Of a stretch of DNA of 7,583 nt, positions 1 through 6,116 are shown one piece after another. The notes under the pieces are model-generated. The model searched no databases and had not been told where the DNA came from. It saw only the letters and a list, made by a program, of their open reading frames with translations. Both the position numbers and the translations under genes were made by a program. The stretch spans positions 1 to 7,583 of the forward strand of contig JAQBOT010000235.1 in assembly GCA_028287885.1 (NCBI GenBank), written 5' to 3'. This DNA is from Pedobacter sp. GTDB lineage: Bacteria > Bacteroidota > Bacteroidia > Sphingobacteriales > Sphingobacteriaceae. How positions within the stretch are numbered: the stretch's first letter is position 1; each line of letters starts with the position of its first letter.

Positions 1-244
1 TCATCTCAATGGAGTAAAAACCGGCATTGCAACCTATGTCAAGGACTGTTTTGCCAGTTAGATCTTTTGGAATGGCATCCGCAAAGGATTGAAATTTTAC
101 GTTTGGATAATCACCTAAGAAGTGATCGGGGGCTGTTTTTACACCCTTTAAGTCGATGTTATGAAACCATTTTCCAAGTTTTTCTACGTTCTGCTGTATT
201 TGGTCTGACTTTAAACCTCCTGAAGAAAAGTTGTTGTTGTCCAT
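1..244 (-). CDS. SAM-dependent methyltransferase, CmoB-like / TIGR04290 type (N-terminal part, cut by left edge)
   Basis: Reading the minus strand from the ATG at 244-242 gives 81 codons that remain open to the edge, so only the N-terminus is visible. It has a low-complexity start (MDNNNFSSGG), then WFHNIDLKGVKTAPDHFLGD at about residues 26-45, then the class I methyltransferase motif I, VLDIGCNAGFYS, at about 67-78. A WFH..DL motif shortly before motif I is typical of the CmoB/DUF1698-related group. The TAPDHFLGD-to-GCNAGFYS arrangement matches what I remember of the TIGR04290 family. CmoB itself uses carboxy-SAM on tRNA, but this subfamily sits beside glycosyltransferases, so the substrate here may be a sugar or glycoside (inference). 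It is transcribed away from the operon starting at 715. No clear Shine-Dalgarno site precedes the ATG. The methyltransferase call is firm; the substrate is unknown. Confidence 0.87.
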   Translation of the reverse strand, partial: MDNNNFSSGGLKSDQIQQNVEKLGKWFHNIDLKGVKTAPDHFLGDYPNVKFQSFADAIPKDLTGKTVLDIGCNAGFYSIEM

Positions 245-581
245 TTAGCTTTTATTGGGTTATTAATCGTTTTTTCTAGCTCAATTTTGTAGCCATAGTA
301 TCTAAAACTCTTATCTGTACATACCTTCTATACATTAAATAATTATTAATAAATTGAAATATAGTTTTGTTCATTAATCTTTTTAATAAAAAATAGCTAC
401 AAAATTCATTATTAGGTAAACCTTTTTTTATTAACTATTGTTTACAATATGGTTTTAAAAGTTTAATATAAAACCACTTACAGTTTTAAAACAAGAATGT
501 TGAGCCTGAATAATAGGGGGATATTTGCAGGATTGAAGAAGCATTAGGTTCTCTGACCCTAACTCTGGTTCTGCAAAGGAT

Positions 582-597
582 TGTTCCAAAAGGAACA
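582..597. repeat. Perfect 6-bp inverted repeat with 4-nt loop in the operon leader
   Basis: TGTTCC-AAAA-GGAACA is a perfect 6-bp stem with a four-base A loop. No T tract follows, so it is not a standard intrinsic terminator. It lies 118 bases before the first operon gene and could be a leader-RNA hairpin or a dyad operator. The inverted repeat is directly visible; any role is unproven. Confidence 0.4.
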
Positions 598-600
598 TAT

Positions 601-619
601 ACAGCAATAAAGAAGCTGT
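601..619. repeat. Second small inverted repeat (5-bp arms, 9-nt spacer) next to the first
   Basis: ACAGC at 601-605 pairs with GCTGT at 615-619 across AATAAAGAA, and one flanking T-G wobble could extend the stem. It begins four bases after the preceding hairpin, so the two could form a tandem stem-loop structure in a leader transcript. A 5-bp arm can easily arise by chance, so confidence is low. Confidence 0.25.
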
Positions 620-631
620 GGGGCAAATGCA

Positions 632-639
632 TGATTTTG
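632..639 (+). promoter_or_regulatory. Weak candidate -7 box for the biosynthetic operon
   Basis: TGATTTTG differs at one position from the Bacteroidota -7 consensus TAnnTTTG. It would start transcription near 646, giving a leader of about 70 bases before the ATG at 715. No TTG lies at the proper upstream distance. If this were the promoter, the two inverted repeats at 582-619 would be upstream DNA sites rather than leader RNA. Confidence 0.18.
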
Positions 640-714
640 TTTAGATTTTAAAGTATTGATGTACGCTCATGATAATTGAATTACTAAGCCCAATAACGAT
701 GTAACATATTAACT

Positions 715-1824
715 ATGAAGAATATTTTGATAACTGGTGGAGCCGGCTTTATTGGTTCCCATTTATGTGACGAATTAATTGACAAGGGCTACACAGTGCG
801 CGTTTTGGATAGTTTGATTGCACAGGTACATGGTGCAAATGCCGAGCGCCCGGTATATTTAAATCCGAACGTAGAATTAATTGTTGGTGATGTCCGTGAC
901 AAGGCAACCGTGCTGCGTGCATTAGAAGGAATAGACGCCGTTTACCACTTTGCAGCACGTGTTGGCGTAGGCCAAAGCATGTATGAAGTTAATGAGTATA
1001 CGGATGTGAATAACAGAGGTACAGCGGTTCTGTTGGAAGCACTGATCGAAAATCCGGTTAAAAGGTTGATCGTTGCATCAAGCATGAGTATCTACGGCGA
1101 AGGATTGTACACCTGTGAATCCGGTGATGTTGTTGAGGATGCAAGTCGCCCCTTAGAACAATTAAAACGCAGCCATTGGGAACTTGAGTCCAAGGGAGTT
1201 CCACTAAAGCCCATCCCCACGCCTGAATCAAAGAAGCCATCTCTGGCCTCTGTTTATGCCCTATCGAAATACGACCAAGAGATCATGAGCTTAATTTGCG
1301 GTAAGGCTTATAACATCCCAACAGTCGCCCTGCGTTTTTTCAACGTGTATGGTACCAGACAGTCTTTATCTAACCCATACACTGGCGTACTTGCAATATT
1401 TGCATCCAGATATTTGAATAATAAAGCACCAATCGTTTTTGAAGATGGTGAACAAAAAAGAGATTTCGTAAGTGTTAAAGACGTTTCAAAGGCATGCAGA
1501 CTTGCTTTGGAAGTAGAAGAAGCAGCTTATGAAGTTTTCAATATTGGGAGTGGGAACTGCTATACGGTAAACGAAATAGCGCAAAAACTGCAGAATGTAA
1601 TGGGGGTAGATATTGAGCAAAATGCCACTGGTGAGTACCGTGTAGGCGACATTAGGCATTGCTTTGGGGATATAAGTAAGGCAAAAAGAATTCTCGGCTT
1701 TGAGCCCGAAGTGAGTCTTGAAGCTGGCCTACAGGAGCTTGCAATTTGGCTGGAAGAGCAGGTTGCAGTAGATAATGTAGATCAGGCGAAGCAAGAGTTA
1801 GCCGCAAGAGGATTAACTGTATAA
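715..1824 (+). CDS. NAD-dependent epimerase/dehydratase, extended SDR (dTDP-L-rhamnose 4-epimerase-like)
   Basis: The 369-residue product is a full-length extended short-chain dehydrogenase, a cytoplasmic enzyme expected to act on a nucleotide sugar through a transient keto intermediate. The Rossmann motif TGGAGFIG is at residues 7-14. SSMSIYG at 122-128 carries the catalytic Ser region, and YALSK at 181-185 gives the catalytic Tyr and Lys. RFFNVYG (207-213) and RDFVSVKDV (249-257) are typical of the substrate-binding half. A long insert (about 131-178) sits between the Ser and Tyr motifs; relatives annotated as dTDP-L-rhamnose 4-epimerases carry a cysteine-rich, zinc-ribbon-like stretch there, but here only Cys134 remains. 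The C-terminal tail QELAARGLTV also matches a subfamily I remember from distant bacteria. The start is the ATG directly before the Rossmann strand; no clear Shine-Dalgarno site precedes it. The exact substrate is uncertain; UDP- or GDP-sugars are possible. Confidence 0.93.
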   Translation: MKNILITGGAGFIGSHLCDELIDKGYTVRVLDSLIAQVHGANAERPVYLNPNVELIVGDVRDKATVLRALEGIDAVYHFAARVGVGQSMYEVNEYTDVNNRGTAVLLEALIENPVKRLIVASSMSIYGEGLYTCESGDVVEDASRPLEQLKRSHWELESKGVPLKPIPTPESKKPSLASVYALSKYDQEIMSLICGKAYNIPTVALRFFNVYGTRQSLSNPYTGVLAIFASRYLNNKAPIVFEDGEQKRDFVSVKDVSKACRLALEVEEAAYEVFNIGSGNCYTVNEIAQKLQNVMGVDIEQNATGEYRVGDIRHCFGDISKAKRILGFEPEVSLEAGLQELAIWLEEQVAVDNVDQAKQELAARGLTV

Positions 1825-1847
1825 TCACATATTTTAATAGACGCTAT

Positions 1848-2954
1848 ATGAATAGCAACTCAGTAAATACTTCAGATAATCAAAAACAGGCGTATAAGCA
1901 CACCACCTTAATTACGGGAGGTGCAGGTTTTATTGGAACGAATCTGGCTGATGCACTGTTAACGGAGGGTAAATCGGTTATTATATATGATAATCTCTCC
2001 AGGGAGGGAGTAGAGAAGAATCTGCAATGGCTAAGGGATAAACATACTGCCAACTTAAGAATAGAAATAGCTGATGTTAGGGATGAGAAGGCATTGCGTG
2101 CGGCAGTTGAGGCAGCGGATGCGGTATACCACTTTGCGGCTCAAGTTGCAGTAACCACCAGCTGCAATGATCCGCTAATGGACTTTGAGGTCAATGCACG
2201 TGGCACGATAAACTTGTTGGAAGCTATCCGCCATTCGGAGAAGCAACCCCCGCTAGTCTTTACTTCAACAAATAAGGTTTATGGTGGATTAGAAGATCTG
2301 AAGGTTATCCTAAAAGGAGATCGTTACGAGCCGGAAGATCCGTTGATCGCCGCAGCGGGAGTATCTGAAGCGAGGAACATTGACTTTCATAGTCCCTATG
2401 GCTGTTCTAAAGGCGCAGCTGATTCCTATATTCTGGATTATGCAAGAACCTTTGGGCTAAAAGCCGTGATTTTCAGGATGAGCTGTATTTACGGCCCTCA
2501 CCAATTTGGGACGGAAGATCAGGGCTGGATAGCACACTTTCTGATTAGTGCCTTAGAAGGTAAGCCGCTTACCATTTATGGAGATGGAAAACAGGTTCGT
2601 GACATCCTTTATGTCCAGGATCTGGTACGCGCCATGAAAATTGCACAGCAAAACATGGCTAGCTTAACTGGTAAGGCATTCAATATTGGCGGTGGCGTGG
2701 AAAATACGATTAGTTTGCTTGAGTTGCTGAAGATCATTGAAGATATGCATGGAGATGCAATTGATGTTGATTTTGGCGATTGGCGCCCTGGTGATCAGAA
2801 ATATTATGTCTCGGATATTCAGAAGTTCCATCATGAAGGCAACTGGACGCCAGAGGTAAATGCGAACCAGGGCATTCGCAACTTATATGAATGGCTTGCG
2901 GAGTTCAGAAACATTCCTTTAACCAAAAAAACATATTCCAGGGAATCGATCTAA
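1848..2954 (+). CDS. NAD-dependent epimerase, CDP-paratose 2-epimerase-type extended SDR
   Basis: The product is 368 residues. After a polar N-terminal extension of about 18 residues comes TLITGGAGFIG (20-30), the NAD-binding motif. STNKVYG at 140-146 holds the catalytic Ser/Thr, and SPYGCSKGAAD (182-192) has Tyr184 and Lys188. FRMSCIYGPHQFGTEDQGW (209-227) and YGDGKQVRD (244-252) are characteristic of CDP-paratose/CDP-tyvelose 2-epimerases and close relatives. CDP-tyvelose epimerase inverts C2 through oxidation at C4-keto-independent chemistry; related enzymes may use other nucleotide sugars. No CDP-glucose synthesis or 4,6-dehydratase gene is in view, so the substrate need not be CDP-paratose. 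It follows the preceding epimerase by 23 bases and its stop overlaps the next start by one base (TAATG). There is no obvious Shine-Dalgarno site. It is clearly paralogous in fold to its upstream neighbour but from a different subfamily. Confidence 0.92.
   Translation: MNSNSVNTSDNQKQAYKHTTLITGGAGFIGTNLADALLTEGKSVIIYDNLSREGVEKNLQWLRDKHTANLRIEIADVRDEKALRAAVEAADAVYHFAAQVAVTTSCNDPLMDFEVNARGTINLLEAIRHSEKQPPLVFTSTNKVYGGLEDLKVILKGDRYEPEDPLIAAAGVSEARNIDFHSPYGCSKGAADSYILDYARTFGLKAVIFRMSCIYGPHQFGTEDQGWIAHFLISALEGKPLTIYGDGKQVRDILYVQDLVRAMKIAQQNMASLTGKAFNIGGGVENTISLLELLKIIEDMHGDAIDVDFGDWRPGDQKYYVSDIQKFHHEGNWTPEVNANQGIRNLYEWLAEFRNIPLTKKTYSRESI
2940..2944 (+). promoter_or_regulatory. Shine-Dalgarno site that supports the start at 2954
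   Basis: AGGGA lies nine bases before the ATG at 2954 and inside the end of the preceding epimerase gene. Together with the TAATG stop-start overlap it favours 2954 over the longer frame beginning at 2891, whose first 21 codons lie entirely within the upstream gene. Confidence 0.5.
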
Positions 2955-3964
2955 TGGAAATAGAACTTGAAAAGAAAAGTACAATAAAGACTGGGGCACC
3001 CGTTATGGATGCTTTGGAGATTACCGCACCGAAGAAAGTCACTTTAAAGCAAGTTCCGCTACCGGAGCCAGCAGCTGACGAAGTGCGGATTAAGTTAGAG
3101 GGCTGCGGCATTTGTGCATCCAATCTACCTGTTTGGGAAGGACGGAAATGGTTTAACTACCCCGTGCAAGCCGGCAACCCTGGTCATGAGGGCTGGGGAC
3201 GCATAGATGCCCTGGGGAAAGACGTAACAGGATATTCGTTAGGGGAGCGTGTTGCCGCGATAACTTATAACGCTTTCGCAGCCTACGACATTACCAAAGC
3301 GAGTAACTTGATTCGGTTACCTGCAGAACTTGATGGCTTGCCTTTTCCTGCGGAGCCGCTCGGTTGCGCAATGAATATTTTTGAGCGTAGTGATATCAAG
3401 GCCGGTCAAACGGTTGCCATTGTGGGCATTGGCTTTTTAGGTGCTATGCTTGTACAACTTGCGCACAATGCGGGTGCAAAAGTGATTGCTTTATCGCGAA
3501 AGCGTTCTGCACTCGAGCTTGCATCTCGCCTTGGTGCTGATGAGGTTATCGCTATGGATGACCACTACCAAATCATCGAACAGGTAAAGCAGCTTACGAA
3601 CGAAAACTTCTGTGAACGTGTTATTGAGGCAACAGGTAAGCAGTGGCCCCTCGATCTCGCGGCTGAACTTACTGCAATCCGTGGAAAACTGATTATTGCC
3701 GGCTATCACCAAGATGGCATGAGACAGGTGAACATGCAGCTGTGGAATTGGAGGGGAATAGACGTAATTAACGCACATGAGCGTGATCCCGAGGAATACC
3801 TGAAGGGAATGCGGAAAGCTGTGGATGCTGTGATTAAGGGACGTTTAAATCCTCAGCAGCTATTTACGCATGTGTTCGAGGCAGAAAACCTACAACAAGC
3901 TTTCGAGCTGCACAAGGAAAATCCAGAAGGGTTTATCAAAGCATTGATAACATTTAAAGATTGA
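2954..3964 (+). CDS. Medium-chain (MDR) alcohol/polyol dehydrogenase-like protein
   Basis: From the ATG at 2954 the product has 336 residues. The GroES-like N-terminal domain carries GCGICASNL (50-58) and PGHEGWG (76-82), supplying the usual catalytic zinc ligands Cys54 and His78 with Glu79. AEPLGCAM (133-140) is where a further ligand often sits. The nucleotide-binding motif VGIGFLG is at 157-163. The four-cysteine structural-zinc lobe common in this superfamily is missing: no cysteine lies between 55 and 137. Members oxidise or reduce alcohols, polyols or cyclitols with NAD(P). Its place between a sugar epimerase and a Gfo/Idh oxidoreductase suggests a keto-sugar or keto-cyclitol step (inference). 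The frame stays open upstream to 2891, but the TAATG overlap and an AGGGA site favour 2954. An ATG at 3005 just before the conserved domain is a second possibility. Substrate unknown. Confidence 0.88.
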   Translation: MEIELEKKSTIKTGAPVMDALEITAPKKVTLKQVPLPEPAADEVRIKLEGCGICASNLPVWEGRKWFNYPVQAGNPGHEGWGRIDALGKDVTGYSLGERVAAITYNAFAAYDITKASNLIRLPAELDGLPFPAEPLGCAMNIFERSDIKAGQTVAIVGIGFLGAMLVQLAHNAGAKVIALSRKRSALELASRLGADEVIAMDDHYQIIEQVKQLTNENFCERVIEATGKQWPLDLAAELTAIRGKLIIAGYHQDGMRQVNMQLWNWRGIDVINAHERDPEEYLKGMRKAVDAVIKGRLNPQQLFTHVFEAENLQQAFELHKENPEGFIKALITFKD

Positions 3965-3968
3965 CGAG

Positions 3969-4979
3969 ATGGATGAAACCCTGGTAGAGCGTGTACCAAA
4001 GCTCGGTTTTATAGGTGTTGGATGGATTGGAAGGAATCGTCTAGAAGCCATCGCCAAAGAGAATATAGCTGATATTAAAGCCATCTCGGATCCCAATGCA
4101 GAGTACGCTGAAGAAGCATTGCAGTTTGCACCAAATGCTGCGCTTCTGCCCAGTTTGGATGCCTTGATTGCTACTGATCTGGATGGGGTTATTATCGCTA
4201 CGCCCAGTGCCTTACATGCTGCTCAGTCTATTGAAGCAATTGAAAAAGGTAAAGCTGTTTTCTGCCAAAAGCCTTTGGGGCGGAATGCCGAAGAAGTAAA
4301 AGAGGTAGTGCAGAAGGCTATGGAGAACGATGTACTCCTAAGCGTTGATTTTTCTTATCGGTTTACTAACGGCATCAAGGCGTTGAAAGCGGTGTTGGAT
4401 TCTGATGAGCTCGGTGAGATCTACGGCGGCAACCTGGTATTTCATAATGCCTATGGGCCGGATAAGTCCTGGTACTTCGACCCCAAACTTGCAGGCGGTG
4501 GCTGTGTGATGGACCTTGGAGTGCATTTGGTTGACCTACTTGTTTGGCTTTTCGAAAACCCGGAAGTAACTGAGGTTAGTAGTCAGCTTTTTTCTAAAGG
4601 AAAACTAATTGTTAACACGGATCAGCAGGTTGAGGACTATGCTGTGGCTCAGATGCTGGTAAAAGGAAGTATTGCAGTTCAGATGGCTTGTTCCTGGAAT
4701 TTGCCTGCCGGAGTAGATGCTGTGATTGAAGTGAGTTTTTACGGTACTAAGGGCGGTGTTTCTTTCAAAAACGTTAATGGATCCTTTTATGATTTCATTA
4801 CCGAAAGATTCGACGGAACCTCCCGCAAAGCCATCAGTACACCAGGAGAAAACTGGGGCGGCAAAGCAGGTGTTCACTGGGCTGAAGAACTAGCCAGCAA
4901 GGGTAATAGTTTCAATCCTGAAGCATATAATTATGTTAAATCCGCGGAAATACTAGATCTGATCTATAAGCGGGGCTAG
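3969..4979 (+). CDS. Gfo/Idh/MocA family NAD(P)-dependent oxidoreductase
   Basis: This 336-residue protein has the family's two-domain layout. The N-terminal Rossmann fold begins with KLGFIGVGWIGRNR (11-24), then IIATPSALHA (75-84) and FCQKPLGRNAEE (98-109); Lys101 is the conserved lysine of the EKP-type motif, with Gln in place of the usual Glu. The C-terminal domain contains AGGGCVMDLGVHLVDLLVWL (175-194), where Asp182 and His186 match the catalytic Asp/His positions. Relatives include myo-inositol dehydrogenase, glucose-fructose oxidoreductase and UDP-sugar 3-dehydrogenases. It begins four bases after the MDR dehydrogenase gene, so the two are probably co-translated and may act on successive redox states of one substrate (inference). 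No signal peptide is visible, so it is cytoplasmic, unlike exported glucose-fructose oxidoreductase. The substrate cannot be read from sequence. Confidence 0.92.
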   Translation: MDETLVERVPKLGFIGVGWIGRNRLEAIAKENIADIKAISDPNAEYAEEALQFAPNAALLPSLDALIATDLDGVIIATPSALHAAQSIEAIEKGKAVFCQKPLGRNAEEVKEVVQKAMENDVLLSVDFSYRFTNGIKALKAVLDSDELGEIYGGNLVFHNAYGPDKSWYFDPKLAGGGCVMDLGVHLVDLLVWLFENPEVTEVSSQLFSKGKLIVNTDQQVEDYAVAQMLVKGSIAVQMACSWNLPAGVDAVIEVSFYGTKGGVSFKNVNGSFYDFITERFDGTSRKAISTPGENWGGKAGVHWAEELASKGNSFNPEAYNYVKSAEILDLIYKRG

Positions 4980-4982
4980 GAG
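4978..4982 (+). promoter_or_regulatory. Strong Shine-Dalgarno site for the GT4 gene
   Basis: AGGAG overlaps the stop codon of the preceding gene (TAG, 4977-4979) and lies seven bases before the ATG at 4990. It is the best ribosome binding site in a window where most starts have none, and it fixes the start of the glycosyltransferase gene. Confidence 0.65.
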
Positions 4983-4989
4983 TGTCGAA

Positions 4990-6111
4990 ATGAATGTAGG
5001 GGCGCGATCCATAAAGAAAATACTCATGACTGCCGATACACTTGGCGGGGTATGGAGCTATGCACTTGACCTGTGTGAAGGACTCAATAGGCGTGGGATC
5101 CAGGTCTGCCTGGCAACGATGGGCGCTCCTTTATCAGCCAATCAGCAGCTTGAAGCCGCCAGGATACCCAATCTGGACATACGGGAAAGCAGTTACAAGC
5201 TGGAATGGATGGATCAGCCCTGGGAGGATGTTGATCGCGCGGGCCATTGGCTGCTTGAGCTTGAAAAAGAAATTCAACCTGACGTTATTCACCTGAATGG
5301 TTACGCGCTTGCTTCCTTGAACTGGAGTTCAGCGGTAATAATTGTTGCACATTCCTGCGTGCTTTCCTGGTGGAAGGCGCTAAGAGATATGCCGCTGGCT
5401 GAAGAGTGGCTGGAATATAAGCGTCGGGTACAGTTGGGCTTCAAGGAGGCTGACGCCGTGGTGTCCATCTCGCATGCTTATGCCGACGAGCTAACTAGCC
5501 TGTATGGCGAGGTAGAAAATCTATCGGTTATTTACAACGGAAGGAGCTCTGTAGGATTTCAGGCCTCAGTCAAAAAACAGCAGATCTTTGCGATGGGCCG
5601 TATATGGGATGAAGCAAAGAATCTTGCTTCCTTAGGTCGGCTTGAGAATCCTCATCACATACCAATCCTGATTGCAGGAAATAACCGCCATCCGGATCAC
5701 GCTGAACCTTTGGATATACCCAATGTTCAACTACTTGGAACGCTCAGTCAGGCTGAAGTGAAACGATATCTCGCAGAATCCTACATCTACGTGCTGCCGG
5801 CGAAGTACGAGCCTTTTGGTTTATCGGTGCTGGAGGCTGCGCTATCCGGCTGTTTATTGCTGCTCTCCGATATACCTGTTTTTAAAGAATTATGGACGGA
5901 CACTGCCTTATACTTTAATCCAGACGAGCCTAAGGAGCTGGATGAATTAATAGGCAAGGTTATACAACATCCTGAAGAATACGCCGCTTTGGTTCATCGC
6001 GCACAAGCCAGAGCCAGGTTTTTTTCTGTTGATTCTATGGTCGACAACTATCTTGAACTTTATCAATCCCTGGTTCAAACCGAGCACAGCTCATTATCAA
6101 TAAAGGAATAA
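4990..6111 (+). CDS. GT4-family glycosyltransferase (GT-B fold)
   Basis: The 373-residue product is a retaining-type GT-B glycosyltransferase. The N-terminal acceptor domain opens with KKILMTADTLGGVWSYALDL (9-28), containing the glycine-rich GG-V loop of GT4 enzymes. DVIHLNGYA (98-106) and VAHSCVLSWW (119-128) follow. The donor-binding half has AMGRIWDEAKN (201-211), carrying the Arg and Lys usually placed for phosphate contact, and EPFGLSVLEAALSG (274-287), the E-X7-E motif with Glu274 and Glu282. No signal peptide or transmembrane segment is seen, so it works in the cytoplasm, perhaps at the membrane surface. It would transfer a sugar from an activated donor, plausibly one made by the four preceding redox/epimerase enzymes (inference). 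An AGGAG site overlapping the previous stop supports this start. Donor and acceptor are unknown. Confidence 0.93.
   Translation: MNVGARSIKKILMTADTLGGVWSYALDLCEGLNRRGIQVCLATMGAPLSANQQLEAARIPNLDIRESSYKLEWMDQPWEDVDRAGHWLLELEKEIQPDVIHLNGYALASLNWSSAVIIVAHSCVLSWWKALRDMPLAEEWLEYKRRVQLGFKEADAVVSISHAYADELTSLYGEVENLSVIYNGRSSVGFQASVKKQQIFAMGRIWDEAKNLASLGRLENPHHIPILIAGNNRHPDHAEPLDIPNVQLLGTLSQAEVKRYLAESYIYVLPAKYEPFGLSVLEAALSGCLLLLSDIPVFKELWTDTALYFNPDEPKELDELIGKVIQHPEEYAALVHRAQARARFFSVDSMVDNYLELYQSLVQTEHSSLSIKE
6102..6108 (+). promoter_or_regulatory. Shine-Dalgarno site for the first CgeB-like gene
   Basis: AAAGGAA lies at the end of the GT4 gene, eight bases before the ATG at 6117. It supports both this start and close co-expression, since the ribosome site sits within the upstream coding sequence. 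Confidence 0.5.
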
Positions 6112-6116
6112 GAACT

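Larger units (their letters stand above)
245..714. other. Divergent intergenic region, AT-rich, probably carrying promoters for both directions
   Basis: These 470 bases separate two divergently transcribed genes, so promoters for both are expected here. Roughly 245-490 is extremely AT-rich, with runs of A and T. Roughly 491-714 is more balanced and holds two small inverted repeats. I looked for the Bacteroidota promoter pattern (TTG near -33, TAnnTTTG near -7). One exact plus-strand -7 match (TAGTTTTG, 362-369) lacks a well-spaced TTG and lies far from the gene. A 7/8 match (TGATTTTG, 632-639) is better placed for the gene at 715 but also lacks a -33 box. Neither is convincing alone. I see no tRNA, rRNA fragment, long repeat or insertion-sequence end. 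One stop-free frame at 517-651 has no recognisable product. Confidence 0.6.

Noticed and set aside
67..279. Plus-strand open frame of 70 codons at the left end
   Set aside because: It lies mostly antisense to the methyltransferase gene, whose minus-strand translation has clear family motifs; the plus-strand product has none.
362..369. TAGTTTTG, an exact match to the Bacteroidota -7 consensus
   Set aside because: There is no TTG at the right upstream distance, it would give a leader of over 300 bases, and such matches are expected by chance in AT-rich DNA.
497..547. 16-codon ATG frame as a possible leader peptide
   Set aside because: It has no Shine-Dalgarno site, no run of regulatory codons and no adjacent terminator-antiterminator structure.
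582..597. Hairpin as an intrinsic terminator
   Set aside because: No T tract follows on either strand, and no gene ends toward this point because the flanking genes diverge.
2891..2953. Upstream extension of the MDR dehydrogenase start to 2891
   Set aside because: The extra 21 codons lie wholly inside the preceding epimerase gene, and a TAATG overlap with an AGGGA site marks 2954 as the likely start.
3491..3778. 95-codon minus-strand open frame inside the MDR gene
   Set aside because: It is antisense to a well-supported coding region and encodes no recognisable motif.
5042..5296. 84-codon plus-strand open frame inside the GT4 gene
   Set aside because: It overlaps a gene with full GT4 motifs in another frame and shows no recognisable protein features.
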